The notes: generated by a model from the sequence alone, not told the origin. A stretch of DNA of 64,000 nucleotides from an uncultured Butyricicoccus sp. (GCA_944376065.1 CALWBL010000002.1:62001-126000), one strand, 5' to 3'. Shown: positions 45,058 through 55,860, counted from the stretch's first letter. Numbers and translations: made by a program.

Positions 45058-46455
45058 TTACTTGCTTTCTTCCTTAGAAAATTTTGTTTTATCCTCAGCT
45101 TTAGCCGCCTCAGCGTCGGCCTTTGCCTTAGCAGCAGCACGTTCAGCCATAACATGAGATTTTGTGAGACGGAAACGCTGCACAAGCTGAATGCGTGCGG
45201 GACATACATAAGAACATGAACCACACTCAATACAGTCCATAGCACCAAGGGAAACACACATATCGTAATTTCCTGCATTGCCATAAGCATTCATCATCAT
45301 AGGCATTAGATGCATAGGACAAGCATTTATACACTTACCACAACGTATGCAATTTGGATTTTCTTCACGCGCATCTTCATCACCGCAAAAAGCAAGAAAT
45401 GCGTTTGTACCCTTGGAAACAGGTATATCAAGAGAGAACTGAGCTATACCCATCATAGGACCGCCCATTATTAGTTTATTTGGAGCCTCTTTAAAACCGC
45501 CGCAGGCATCTATAAGACGTTCAACTTGCGTGCCAATTCTAGCTTCAAGATTTTTTGGCTCAACAATAGCAGAACCAGAAACGGTGACAATACGGCGAAT
45601 AACAGGCATACCGGTGGTAAATCTGCGGTAAATAGCACCAGTAGTATCTACATTAAATACAGCACAGCCAGCATCAGCAGGAAGTTTGCCACTTGGAACT
45701 TCTCTGCCCGTGCAAGCGTTAATAAGCTGCTTTTCTGCACCTTGTGGGTACTTACACTTTAAAGGATATAACTTCAAACGGCTATCATCAGCGATAAGTT
45801 CCTCAATTTTAGCGAAAGTATCACGTTTATTTTCCTCAATAGCGATAATAGCATTTGGAACTTCCATAATATCAGCAAGCATTTTTAAGCCGCCAATAAC
45901 TTCTTCTGGACGCTCTAGAAGCAGTCTGTGGTCAGAAGTGATATAAGGTTCGCATTCTGCGGCATTTACTATAATGGTATCGCATTTGCCAATACCAGAC
46001 TGGATTTTTACATGAGTTGGGAAAGTAGCACCGCCATGACCCACCATACCAGCAGAGCGAATGGTTTCAATACGCTCTTCGTTGCTCATATTAGCGAAGT
46101 CATAAGGGTGGACGGACTCATGCAGACGGTCTTGTTTGTCATTTTCGATGACAATACTCATAATCTTGTTTCCGCTTGAGTGCAGTCTTGGCTCAACTGC
46201 GATTACCTTACCAGAAACAGTTGCATGAATTGGCGCAGAAACAAAGCCGCCAGCTTCAGCAATAGGCTGACCTAAATCAACTATATCGCCAACTTTGACA
46301 ATAGGCTTTGCAGGGGCACCGATGTGCATAGAAACAGGCAGAATCACCATATCAGGTGTCGGCAGGATTTCTATGGCTTTAGTGTTTGTTGCGGCTTTAT
46401 AACCTGGGTCAGAATGCGGACCGGGGTGAATGCCACCACGAAACGAGTACACCAT
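45058..46455 (-). CDS. rnfC: Rnf complex subunit C (NADH-binding)
   Basis: 465 residues. NADH/FMN-binding domain as in complex I 51-kDa proteins (GMVGHGGATFPTHVK, IVNAAECEPYI) and two C-terminal [4Fe-4S] motifs (CIRCGKCINACP, CIECGSCSYVCP), ending in an Ala/Lys/Glu-rich tail. It oxidises or reduces NAD at the cytoplasmic face. The ATG at 46455 has GGAGAGG eight bases upstream; a GTG at 46464 inside that ribosome site is not used. First gene of the operon. Confidence 0.97.
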   Translation of the reverse strand: MVYSFRGGIHPGPHSDPGYKAATNTKAIEILPTPDMVILPVSMHIGAPAKPIVKVGDIVDLGQPIAEAGGFVSAPIHATVSGKVIAVEPRLHSSGNKIMSIVIENDKQDRLHESVHPYDFANMSNEERIETIRSAGMVGHGGATFPTHVKIQSGIGKCDTIIVNAAECEPYITSDHRLLLERPEEVIGGLKMLADIMEVPNAIIAIEENKRDTFAKIEELIADDSRLKLYPLKCKYPQGAEKQLINACTGREVPSGKLPADAGCAVFNVDTTGAIYRRFTTGMPVIRRIVTVSGSAIVEPKNLEARIGTQVERLIDACGGFKEAPNKLIMGGPMMGIAQFSLDIPVSKGTNAFLAFCGDEDAREENPNCIRCGKCINACPMHLMPMMMNAYGNAGNYDMCVSLGAMDCIECGSCSYVCPARIQLVQRFRLTKSHVMAERAAAKAKADAEAAKAEDKTKFSKEESK

Positions 46456-46535
46456 TAATTTCACCTCTCCATTTAAATTGTGTGTGTACGTAAATAAGCG
46501 TTTTAATATAACGCCTATTCTTCAAAAAATAATAA

Positions 46536-46559
46536 TGCTGCACTGTTAAAAGGGCAGCA
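46536..46559 (-). promoter_or_regulatory. Attenuator-like hairpin in the rnf leader
   Basis: TGCTGC / GCAGCA stem followed on the minus strand by a U-rich tract, in the roughly 135-base untranslated leader. Just upstream, AGCAG / CTGCT could form an alternative hairpin that competes for the same bases. Premature termination is possible but unproven. Confidence 0.4.
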
Positions 46560-46596
46560 GAGCAAAGACTGCTAAGAGCAATCTAACTCAACATAA

Positions 46597-46626
46597 ATTA
46601 TACTGATTTTTATATGCAATAATCAA
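46597..46626 (-). promoter_or_regulatory. Promoter of the rnf operon
   Basis: Minus strand TTGATT, 18 bases, perfect TATAAT. The DNA from 46630 to 46850 is AT-rich and holds nothing else I can support. Confidence 0.7.
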
Positions 46627-46850
46627 CATATTTCTTATGTAAAAATAGAAACAAAATAAAAAGTATATAAGTTTAAACAAAAAAATATCAATAAAATGTC
46701 CAAAATATACCCATAATTTATTTTTTTCACTTTAAAATGTTAAAATAAAAATATTAAAACTTTTTTTAGTATAAAGTTTAACATAAGCGTTAAAAAAGCG
46801 AATAACTGGTGTTATAGTTAGAAAAAATCGATTAAGGGATAGAAAAAAAT

Positions 46851-46882
46851 AGATGGTGAAATTTTTCACAATTTCACCATCT
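46851..46882 (-). terminator. Terminator of the histidine-kinase-like gene
   Basis: AGATGGTGAAAT / ATTTCACCATCT stem with a U-run on the minus strand. Confidence 0.9.
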
Positions 46883-46892
46883 GACAATATCT

Positions 46893-47975
46893 TCAATTTT
46901 CCAGCACAGAAAGCTCTGTATCAGCAACATTAAGACTGTATATTTCCAACCTTTGTCCCATGCTGACCTTTGGAACGGGCAGATTGTCAGGAAAAGCTAT
47001 TTGGACTAAACTTCCGCTTTCATCTGCACGTATTACCCTAAACACACCAGAATGAAGATTTATAATTCTCTTTACAACCGAAAGCCCAAAACCAGAGGCT
47101 GTTCCGTGTAATTTTTGCATCATAAAACTTTGTGTATCTAAATGCAAGAGATATTCGTTTCCAACTTCTTCAATACATTCTATGGGAATACCATTGCCGT
47201 TATCCAAAATTTCAATAAAAACCATATGGTTTTTATGGTATAGCATCACTTCTATTCTATTTACATCGTGTGCAAGGATAGCATTTGACAGTAGATTTAA
47301 AATAGCGTGGCTTAACAGCTTTTTATCAAACGAAATAATAAGCTCTTTTGGAAAGTTGTTAGAGAGAACAATATCGATATTTCGGTTTTGAGCCGCCTTT
47401 TTACATTCACTCACCAAATCTACGCATAAAGAAACAATGTCTTCATGAGATATATTCATTACAAGCTCCAAATCAGTATTGTTTTCAAGCATTTGAAGAT
47501 GCATTATTTCTCGATGTATGCGAAGTGTATTTCTGCGGAGGCTTTCAATTATACCAGGGTCTGCGTTTTGTTTATTTTTAAGCAAATCCAATGCTATAAA
47601 GTTTCTTGAAAGAGCAGTGGAAAGTTCATATTTTGTATGAGCAGGCAGACCATTAAATAAATTTTCGGTTGGCATAAAGTATAATAAAGCACCATGTTCA
47701 CAAGGTCTTATTTCAAGACGATACATATGTGAATCTATGGATTCTATGGTATGAATTGATTCACCTGTTTGGAGAACAGTTCTTAATGAAGTGGCAGCAG
47801 ATGCACTTAAAACCTCAGCAATTGGACGAAGTGGAAGTTCATCAAAAAGTTTTTTTGCAGCTTTAGTTTGGGTTATTATATCTCCATTTGCGGAAACAAG
47901 CACAAAAATAGCATTTTCTGCACACATCATATCAAGCATTAGATTAGATAGCTCTAAATTTGTGAAATCTGTCAT
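46893..47975 (-). CDS. Soluble histidine-kinase-like protein with degenerate H-box
   Basis: 360 residues, no membrane helix. N-terminal PAS-like region (about 10-110), helical dimerisation region (about 115-175), and a GHKL ATPase domain (about 190-340) with N-box LNLLSNAILAH, G1 EILDNGNGIP and G2 TASGFGLSVVKRIINLHSG. Where the phosphoacceptor H-box is expected the sequence reads KYELSTALSRN, with Tyr in place of His. It may be a non-phosphorylating regulator or use another residue. No response regulator is adjacent. An orphan kinase feeding Spo0A is one possibility. Confidence 0.85.
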   Translation of the reverse strand: MTDFTNLELSNLMLDMMCAENAIFVLVSANGDIITQTKAAKKLFDELPLRPIAEVLSASAATSLRTVLQTGESIHTIESIDSHMYRLEIRPCEHGALLYFMPTENLFNGLPAHTKYELSTALSRNFIALDLLKNKQNADPGIIESLRRNTLRIHREIMHLQMLENNTDLELVMNISHEDIVSLCVDLVSECKKAAQNRNIDIVLSNNFPKELIISFDKKLLSHAILNLLSNAILAHDVNRIEVMLYHKNHMVFIEILDNGNGIPIECIEEVGNEYLLHLDTQSFMMQKLHGTASGFGLSVVKRIINLHSGVFRVIRADESGSLVQIAFPDNLPVPKVSMGQRLEIYSLNVADTELSVLEN

Positions 47976-48145
47976 ATAATATACCTTTTAAATTATCATT
48001 TTATTTATATAATTATCAAAATAACGGTGTATAATTCACCAAAAACACGCCAAGATATAATTATTATAACATCATAACTGTATAATTTGCAAAGAATATT
48101 GTGGAAAAAAAGCAAGAAATATGACATAGTTTTCACAAAATGCTC

Positions 48146-48175
48146 TTGCAGAAGTGGCAGGGTATGCGTTATAAT
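48146..48175 (+). promoter_or_regulatory. Promoter of gap
   Basis: TTGCAG, 18 bases, perfect TATAAT, about 45 bases before the gap start codon. Confidence 0.7.
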
Positions 48176-48185
48176 ATATCCATAA

Positions 48186-49250
<1,065 letters not shown>

Positions 49251-49274
49251 TTCTTTTGTCGAATAAATTTATAA

Positions 49275-49308
49275 ATAATCCCCGTGTTTATCACGGGGTT
49301 ATTTTTTT
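49275..49308 (+). terminator. Terminator of gap
   Basis: AATCCCCGTG / CACGGGGTT stem followed by seven T residues. Confidence 0.93.
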
Positions 49309-49318
49309 GCAACAATAT

Positions 49319-49345
49319 AATGGCAGACAAATTTTGTCTGCCATT
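49319..49345 (-). terminator. Hairpin at the end of the murJ-DUF5693 operon
   Basis: AATGGCAGACAAA / TTTGTCTGCCATT, a 13-bp stem just after the leftward gene; the following U-run is weak. Confidence 0.65.
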
Positions 49346-49349
49346 AAAA

Positions 49350-51026
49350 TTATTTATGAGATGCTAAACTCGGAAGAATCTTTTTTGTAAAAATTCGCTC
49401 CAATATATTTAGTATGATTATAGCCAAAATACCAATTATAAAGCCTAAGGCAAAGCCAAGCAATGTTCTAACAATAGATATTGTAAGGACAGTATATATA
49501 TGACAGAATGTATTTACAAGCGAAATTGTTATGATTATAGAGATAATGCCAAATGGTAAAGCTAAAAATGATAATCTTCGTTTTTGTGACCAAAGGAAAA
49601 CCGCAAGTGATGGCCATGCACAAGCAAACTCTTTCGTTCGTGGACGTGTATATAATGTGTTTTCTAAGAAATCTCTTATAAATTCTTCAATTTTCGGTGT
49701 GCTTTTTACATCACCCGAACGTATAAGCATTATTATAACAACTGCTCCAATTATAACTACTGTCGATATAATAGGAAGTATTATTAACAGCTTGTTCGAT
49801 TTTTTTGGTTTTGGCATATGAATAGCAATAATGCCAAATAGAACTATTGTAAACACAAGCGGTATAAACTGAGAGAATTTAACACCAGAAAAAATAGAAA
49901 ATTCCAGCAGATATTGTTCTGTTGATAGGAAAGAACCAACAAGAATACCTCCAGCCATACTGAACACTAGAAAACAAACTGAATATATTAAATAACGCAC
50001 ATAATCAGATTTATTGCTTTGCACAAAATACATATTTCTAAGATATACGCCTGCAATACATGGTATTAAAATCGCCGTATAAACAGATGCCAATGTTTGA
50101 TAAAGTGGTGTAGGTAATATGAAACAGCTTACAACACAAAATACACTGCATATCACAAGGAATATATTGTATATTTTGGGTTTTATATCTTTTTTGATAA
50201 GCATTGATATAAATAATGCTGTGAGAGCTACACTTGTAAGACCAGTAAGAGAGATAAGAATTTTTGGAATCTCATTAGGAACTCGTGCAGAGAATCCATC
50301 GCCAAACACTAAACCTCTTTCTTCAAGGCGTACAGCAAGTTTTGAGAAAACATCACTATAATCATTTGGATTAAGGGCAATAGTTTTAAAAGTTTTATCT
50401 GTCATTGGATTTAGCCAGATAAAACGCTGACTTCTATCCGTGACTGCTCGGAAAATAAGTGCCTCTATTTCATCTCCACCTATTTCCTCATTCCACATGT
50501 GTCTATAACCCTTGTATAGATAAAGAACTTTAACAGGTGTAACACCTTGGTCAATTAGCTCTTTTGCTGTAATATTTTCAAGCGAATCAGGAAGATTTAA
50601 ACCTGTACGTAAATTATTCTCAATAAGACCTAAAGGAATATCTTTATTTATGGAATCCATTGAAAAATCACTATTCACTTCCGGAATAATAAGTTCAGGC
50701 TCGGTGATATTTTCTGGGAAACCATCACCATTATCAAGCCATACAGGTTTTAAACCATATTGGGATAAAATATGCTCTGCATTTAATGCATTATCAGGTG
50801 ATAAAATTAAATATTCCATGCCAGAGTTTACAAGAGGAGTTAACCAATCATCAATAGACAAGCCGCTTCGCTCCGAAAGGATTAAAATATCACTGTATTC
50901 CATTGAACCAGCAACATGGTTGTCATTTTTTTCAAGAGAAACCCTTTGGAGTGTAATAATACATGCTGATATTATTCCTATTATAAGCACCACATAAAAA
51001 AGTGGATTTCTACGCAGATTTTTCAT
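49350..51026 (-). CDS. Polytopic membrane protein (DUF5693-like)
   Basis: 558 residues. One N-terminal helix (about 10-26), a long extracytoplasmic region (about 30-265) and about eight C-terminal helices. It resembles DUF5693 proteins of Clostridia, which often sit near cell-surface polysaccharide genes. It starts one base inside the murJ stop codon (TAATG), so the two are co-translated and may act together at the envelope. Function unknown. Confidence 0.75.
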   Translation of the reverse strand: MKNLRRNPLFYVVLIIGIISACIITLQRVSLEKNDNHVAGSMEYSDILILSERSGLSIDDWLTPLVNSGMEYLILSPDNALNAEHILSQYGLKPVWLDNGDGFPENITEPELIIPEVNSDFSMDSINKDIPLGLIENNLRTGLNLPDSLENITAKELIDQGVTPVKVLYLYKGYRHMWNEEIGGDEIEALIFRAVTDRSQRFIWLNPMTDKTFKTIALNPNDYSDVFSKLAVRLEERGLVFGDGFSARVPNEIPKILISLTGLTSVALTALFISMLIKKDIKPKIYNIFLVICSVFCVVSCFILPTPLYQTLASVYTAILIPCIAGVYLRNMYFVQSNKSDYVRYLIYSVCFLVFSMAGGILVGSFLSTEQYLLEFSIFSGVKFSQFIPLVFTIVLFGIIAIHMPKPKKSNKLLIILPIISTVVIIGAVVIIMLIRSGDVKSTPKIEEFIRDFLENTLYTRPRTKEFACAWPSLAVFLWSQKRRLSFLALPFGIISIIITISLVNTFCHIYTVLTISIVRTLLGFALGFIIGILAIIILNILERIFTKKILPSLASHK

Positions 51027-52564
51027 TATTTCCCCCTGTTTTTAAAGATTTTATTCTTAAATGTCATAATAAGCTCTAAATCTCCAAGAAGAAGTAAATA
51101 GATTACAAGACCTATAACACCACAAACTCCACATTTTATAATAAGCATGATTTTTGATTCGTTGCCATTTAGAATAAAATTGCTTATGCCAAATAATGCT
51201 CCTCCCATAATGGCACTTAGAATAATAGAGCGAATAATGCGAGCTATGCTTATATGAGCTTTATGACCACGGAAGAATATAGCTGCAAGCATAATTCCAC
51301 CCAATGTCATAGCCAGTGATGTAGCTGCTGCTAGTGTTATATTATTGGGATAATAGTGAAGAAGAACAGTGCCAATTATTAGATTTAAAATCACAACCAC
51401 AGCATTTACAATAAGAGGGGTTATAGTTTTTTGCATTGCATAGTATGCTTTACTCAATAAATCCAGCAGTGCAAAACCAACCATACCAAGTGAATAAACA
51501 CCAAAAACCGTGCCAGTAGAAATTGACGCTGTATGTGTAAACTCACTTCCTTCAAATAAAACCTCTATAATCGGTATGCCATATACGCAGAACAAAACGG
51601 AAAGCGGTAAAAGCAAAATAATAGTATTTTCAATCACTTTACCGATATATGAGCGATATTCATCAGATGACATACGGCTGCTTTGTAAATTGAATTGAGG
51701 AAATAATACCGCACCAATAGAATACATAAGCGTAGTTATAAGCGGTGTAAATAGCTTGTCTGCATAATAAAATGAAGTAGGTGCAGTTTTGCTTATATTA
51801 AATGCCATACTGTAATCAATTAAATAGCAAAATAGAAATACAGATGTTGTGAATATAGTTACAACGGCTGTTCTAAAAAAAAGTCCAAAGTGTGCCCCTG
51901 TGCCGTAAATACCAAATCTAAAGCGGAAGCGATATTTTTCTTTTATAATATACGGGATAACCATGGCAAATTGTAAAAGCCACGCAACAGATGTAAGTAT
52001 TACAAAGTTATCAACTGTAAGATTATCACCTGCAAAAATCAGTATAAAGCATAAAAATGCATTATAAAGCAAGCTCAAACTGCCTTGAAGTGAATAATGA
52101 CCCATAGACTGAAAAAGTGCTACAAGCAAATATGATACCACTATAACAGGAAGAGTAGGCACCATATAAAGCACAAAACGCTCAAAAAGAACTGGTGAAC
52201 CTTCAACATTATCAAATGATGCAAGTAAACCTGTGTAGTTAAAGACCAATAAAAGCCCACAGACTATAATAGAGAAAATAAAACAAAGAGAGATTAGATA
52301 ATCTGCTGCTTTGAAACAGGCCTCTTTGCTTTCAATTAGTTTTTTCGAGAAAATAGGCACAGCAGCTAAACAAAGTGCATAAGCAACAGTTGTAAAAATA
52401 TAAATAGTAGAATTGTTTGCCGCTGTAAACATGGTTATATCTAGCGTTTCCGCACCGAATGCACGAGCTTGCAGTGCATCTCTTATAATACCAAGACCTT
52501 TGGCGATGAACGTTACAAGTGTTACAAGACCAATGGCACGAGCGAGCTTTTCGGAGTTATTCAT
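51026..52564 (-). CDS. murJ: MurJ/MviN-family lipid II flippase
   Basis: 512 residues with about 14 hydrophobic helices. MOP-superfamily MviN family: opening KLARAIGLVTLVTFIAKGLG, then IRDALQARAFGA with the conserved Arg, and YADKLFTPL. It flips lipid-linked peptidoglycan precursor across the membrane; a role in another lipid-linked oligosaccharide is the alternative. AAGGAG ten bases before the ATG. First gene of a two-gene operon. Confidence 0.92.
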   Translation of the reverse strand: MNNSEKLARAIGLVTLVTFIAKGLGIIRDALQARAFGAETLDITMFTAANNSTIYIFTTVAYALCLAAVPIFSKKLIESKEACFKAADYLISLCFIFSIIVCGLLLVFNYTGLLASFDNVEGSPVLFERFVLYMVPTLPVIVVSYLLVALFQSMGHYSLQGSLSLLYNAFLCFILIFAGDNLTVDNFVILTSVAWLLQFAMVIPYIIKEKYRFRFRFGIYGTGAHFGLFFRTAVVTIFTTSVFLFCYLIDYSMAFNISKTAPTSFYYADKLFTPLITTLMYSIGAVLFPQFNLQSSRMSSDEYRSYIGKVIENTIILLLPLSVLFCVYGIPIIEVLFEGSEFTHTASISTGTVFGVYSLGMVGFALLDLLSKAYYAMQKTITPLIVNAVVVILNLIIGTVLLHYYPNNITLAAATSLAMTLGGIMLAAIFFRGHKAHISIARIIRSIILSAIMGGALFGISNFILNGNESKIMLIIKCGVCGVIGLVIYLLLLGDLELIMTFKNKIFKNRGK

Positions 52565-52705
52565 AAACTTTTATCTCCTTAGACAAAATAAAAAAACAGT
52601 ATTTTGAACTGTTTTAATCTCTATTAAAATAGAAATACAGTATAAGTATAACATATACTTTTTAAGGTTACAACATGGCTGTTTTGCATTTGAAAAAGAA
52701 GTTAT

Positions 52706-52740
52706 AAAAAGCCGTTTCCGGCTTTTGGAAACGGCTTTTT
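52706..52740. terminator. Bidirectional terminator upstream of murJ
   Basis: AAAAAGCCGTTTCC / GGAAACGGCTTTTT with a 7-base loop; ends the leftward ferritin-like gene. Confidence 0.93.
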
Positions 52741-52741
52741 A

Positions 52742-53260
52742 TTATATTGAGCTATGGTTAAGTGCATATTCAAATAAACTTATATGGTGTTCATTGTCTT
52801 TCATAATGCGTTCAATAAGGGCTTTAGGTTGTGAGTCAATAATTGAATTATTGAGTATTGTCTTGTATTGCTTTAGAATAAGGCGCTCTCCAGCTATGGA
52901 TTTGTGGAGCATATTATCCCAGCTTTTTTCATAGCACAAAGACCCAGATGACCAAGAAATTCCACGACCACCTATATATGATATAAACCGTGGTTCACCC
53001 CCATATCGGCATATAAGCCGTCCTAGCTGCCTTATATGCTGCATTTGGTCATTGGCTGTTGCATCAAAAAGCTCAGATAAAACTGAGCGGCCTTGCTCTC
53101 TTAGCACCATGGCTTGGTATAGATATTGCATCATAAGTGTAAGCTCGCTATCACGTCCAGAGTAAATGGAAAAAAGTGAGCGTACTAGCTGTGGAGATGG
53201 TGCTTGCTTTTCAACTTTTGGCCAGCCTTCATTTAACATTTTATACACAGATTGATTCAC
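52742..53260 (-). CDS. Ferritin-like four-helix protein
   Basis: 172 residues. Helical, with two half-repeats: SELTLMMQYLYQAMVL...NDQMQHIRQLGRLICRYGG and IAGERLILKQYKTIL...DNEHHISLFEYAL, the pattern of ferritin-like/rubrerythrin folds. The first ExxH metal motif reads QMQH, so a classical di-iron site may be altered. The GTG at 53260 lies eight bases after GGAGG, which itself sits inside the first codons of the ATG frame (53275); the GTG is preferred. Possible role in oxygen or iron handling, or a spore-coat protein. Confidence 0.75.
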   Translation of the reverse strand: MNQSVYKMLNEGWPKVEKQAPSPQLVRSLFSIYSGRDSELTLMMQYLYQAMVLREQGRSVLSELFDATANDQMQHIRQLGRLICRYGGEPRFISYIGGRGISWSSGSLCYEKSWDNMLHKSIAGERLILKQYKTILNNSIIDSQPKALIERIMKDNEHHISLFEYALNHSSI

Positions 53261-53382
53261 AGATTTTTCCTCCATTTGTCAGATTATAGGGTTTTGCACA
53301 GATTTATGCACCGACCCTTAATGAAAGTTAAAAAAATAAAATTCTTAATTTCGTTTATTGTGCCAAAACAGTTTTACGCTCC

Positions 53383-53411
53383 TTGACAAGCTAATATAAA
53401 CAGTCTACAAT
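53383..53411 (+). promoter_or_regulatory. Promoter of the nrd operon
   Basis: Perfect TTGACA, 17 bases, TACAAT. Confidence 0.82.
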
Positions 53412-53433
53412 ACTAAGTATCGTCTGATATATA

Positions 53434-53449
53434 GTACTATATATTGTGC
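53434..53449. promoter_or_regulatory. NrdR box 1
   Basis: GTACTATATATTGTGC matches the NrdR consensus ACACWATATATWGTGT at 13 of 16 positions. Confidence 0.65.
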
Positions 53450-53465
53450 ACCGAACATATGTTTG

Positions 53466-53481
53466 ATACGAAATTTTGTGA
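53466..53481. promoter_or_regulatory. NrdR box 2, weaker
   Basis: ATACGAAATTTTGTGA matches the NrdR consensus at 11 of 16 positions and starts 32 bp after box 1, the usual three-turn spacing of tandem NrdR boxes. Confidence 0.45.
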
Positions 53482-53547
53482 ATATTGCGATTTTTTTAGC
53501 TTTTGATGCTAAATACGCAATATAATTAGAAAGGATAGGCTGTATAA

Positions 53548-55860
53548 ATGGTTGAGCAAATCGTCAAACGTGATGGCAGAACAGTAAAGTTTGAATGCAC
53601 CAAAATTGCAGATGCAATATTCAAAGCGGCAAAGGCTACAGGTGGTCAGGATTATGAAACCGCAAAAAATCTTGCTGTTCAGGTGGAGAAAATGCTGGAG
53701 GACGAATTGCTTTCTTGCCCAACAGTAGAACAGGTTCAGGATATGGTCGAAAAAGTGCTGGTTAAAACCGGTCACGCTCGCACCGCAAAAAAATATATAC
53801 TGTACCGTGATGAACGCACCAGAGTGCGTGAAATGAATACCAAACTGATGAAAGTGTATGAGGATTTAACATTCAAATCGTCTTTTGAAAATGATGTTAA
53901 GCGTGAAAATGCAAATATCGATGGCGATACAGCTATGGGTACTATGCTTAAATATGGCTCAGAAGGTGCAAAGCAGTTTTATGATATGTTTATCCTTGAC
54001 CCAGAACACGCTAAAGCTCACCGTGAGGGAGATATTCATATCCATGATATGGATTTTCTAACGCTTACCACTACTTGTTGCCAAATTGATTTATTGAGTT
54101 TATTTAAAGACGGATTCTCTACGGGTCATGGTTTCTTAAGAGAACCTAATGATATTCGGTCTTACTCAGCTCTTGCTTGCATTGCTATACAGTCAAACCA
54201 AAATGACCAGCATGGCGGTCAAAGTGTGCCAAATTTCGACTATTCGATGGCTCCAGGTGTTAAAAAGACTTTTCGTAAATGTTTTACTGAAAATCTAATA
54301 AAGGCAATCGAAATTTATTTAGAGCAAGATGATGGAGAAATGCTTGGCAAAGCGATTATAAGCAGATGTGAGTCAGAAACAGGCGTTTGGGCATGCCTTG
54401 CGGGTGATAATGGTTTTGATGAGGCAGTTAAAGCCGCGCTTGAAGAATATACAGATAAATCAGATAAGATTATGCGTTTTGTAAGAAAATACGCATTAAA
54501 GGAAGTCCGCAGAAATACTTATCAAGCTATGGAGGCACTTGTTCATAATTTAAACACAATGCACTCCCGTGCTGGTGCTCAGATTCCGTTTTCATCTCTT
54601 AACTATGGCACTGATACATCTCCAGAAGGCAGACTGGTTATGGAGTGCCTAATGCTTGCAACTGAAGAGGGTCTTGGAAATGGTGAAACTTCTATTTTCC
54701 CAATACATATTTTTAAGGTCAAAGAGGGTGTGAATTTTAACCCCGATGACCCTAACTATGATTTGTTTAAATTGGCTATGCGTGTTTCTGCAAAGCGTAT
54801 GTTCCCCAATTTCTCCTTCCTTGATGCTCCATTTAATCTAAAATATTATAAGCCTAATCGCCCCGAAACCGAATGTGCTTATATGGGTTGTAGAACCCGT
54901 GTTTTAGGCAATGTATACGACTCATCAAGAGAAATAGTAAATGGCAGAGGAAACCTCAGCTTTACATCAATTAACCTTCCACGAATTGCAATTCGCAGTG
55001 AAGGAAATATTCAGTTTTTCTTTGAGGAATTAGATAGAAAAATCGACCTTGTGATAGACCAATTACTTGCCAGATTTAAAATTCAAAGTCAAAAGAAGGT
55101 TCGCAACTATCCATTCTTAATGGGACAAGGCGTCTGGATTGATTCTGATAAGCTAAATCCAGATGACGAAGTTGGTGAAGTTTTAAAACATGGTACTCTA
55201 ACTTGTGGTTTTATTGGTCTTGCAGAGAGTTTAAAGGCTCTTATTGGCGTCCATCATGGCGAAAGTGAGCAGGCTCAAGAGCTTGGTCTTAAAATAGTAA
55301 GGCATATGAGTGAGCGTATGGATGAGGCAGCAGAAAAGTATAAACTTAACTTCTCTTTAATCGCCACCCCAGCAGAGGGTCTTTCAGGTAGATTTGTAAA
55401 AATTGACCGTGAGCGTTATGGAAATATTTCTGGAGTGACTGACAGAGAATATTATACAAACTCTTTCCATGTGCCAGTTTATTATCCAATCGGTGCATTT
55501 GAAAAGATTAGAATCGAAGCGCCATATCATGAGATTACAAACGGCGGTCATATAAGCTATATTGAGCTTGATGGCGACCCAACAAACAACCTGGAGGCGT
55601 TTGAGCAGATTGTTAGATATATGAAAGAATGCGGCATAGGTTATGGTGCCATAAATCACCCTATCGACCGTGACCCCGTTTGTGGTTATACAGGTATTAT
55701 AGGCGATGTTTGCCCACGCTGCGGCAGACGTGAAGGCGAAGGAGTACCGCTTGAAAAACTTAAAAAATTAGGACTTTATAAGAACTATAATAGCACTACT
55801 ATTGGTTATCATGGTGACCAAAATGAAGAGGCAGACCGAACACCAAATCCTATTGGATAA
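53548..55860 (+). CDS. nrdD: Anaerobic (class III) ribonucleoside-triphosphate reductase, large subunit
   Basis: 770 residues. Reduces ribonucleotides to deoxyribonucleotides without oxygen. N-terminal ATP-cone (about 1-95, VEQIVKRDGRTVKFE), then the NrdD barrel. The C-terminus has a zinc-binding region (C712, C722, C725) and a short TTIGYHGD element around Gly753, but lacks the usual RRITGYL...FNxGK...RVKH glycyl-radical domain. That domain is encoded by the next gene. ATG with GAAAGGATAG upstream. First gene of the nrdD / radical-domain / nrdG operon, behind likely NrdR sites. Confidence 0.95.
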   Translation: MVEQIVKRDGRTVKFECTKIADAIFKAAKATGGQDYETAKNLAVQVEKMLEDELLSCPTVEQVQDMVEKVLVKTGHARTAKKYILYRDERTRVREMNTKLMKVYEDLTFKSSFENDVKRENANIDGDTAMGTMLKYGSEGAKQFYDMFILDPEHAKAHREGDIHIHDMDFLTLTTTCCQIDLLSLFKDGFSTGHGFLREPNDIRSYSALACIAIQSNQNDQHGGQSVPNFDYSMAPGVKKTFRKCFTENLIKAIEIYLEQDDGEMLGKAIISRCESETGVWACLAGDNGFDEAVKAALEEYTDKSDKIMRFVRKYALKEVRRNTYQAMEALVHNLNTMHSRAGAQIPFSSLNYGTDTSPEGRLVMECLMLATEEGLGNGETSIFPIHIFKVKEGVNFNPDDPNYDLFKLAMRVSAKRMFPNFSFLDAPFNLKYYKPNRPETECAYMGCRTRVLGNVYDSSREIVNGRGNLSFTSINLPRIAIRSEGNIQFFFEELDRKIDLVIDQLLARFKIQSQKKVRNYPFLMGQGVWIDSDKLNPDDEVGEVLKHGTLTCGFIGLAESLKALIGVHHGESEQAQELGLKIVRHMSERMDEAAEKYKLNFSLIATPAEGLSGRFVKIDRERYGNISGVTDREYYTNSFHVPVYYPIGAFEKIRIEAPYHEITNGGHISYIELDGDPTNNLEAFEQIVRYMKECGIGYGAINHPIDRDPVCGYTGIIGDVCPRCGRREGEGVPLEKLKKLGLYKNYNSTTIGYHGDQNEEADRTPNPIG

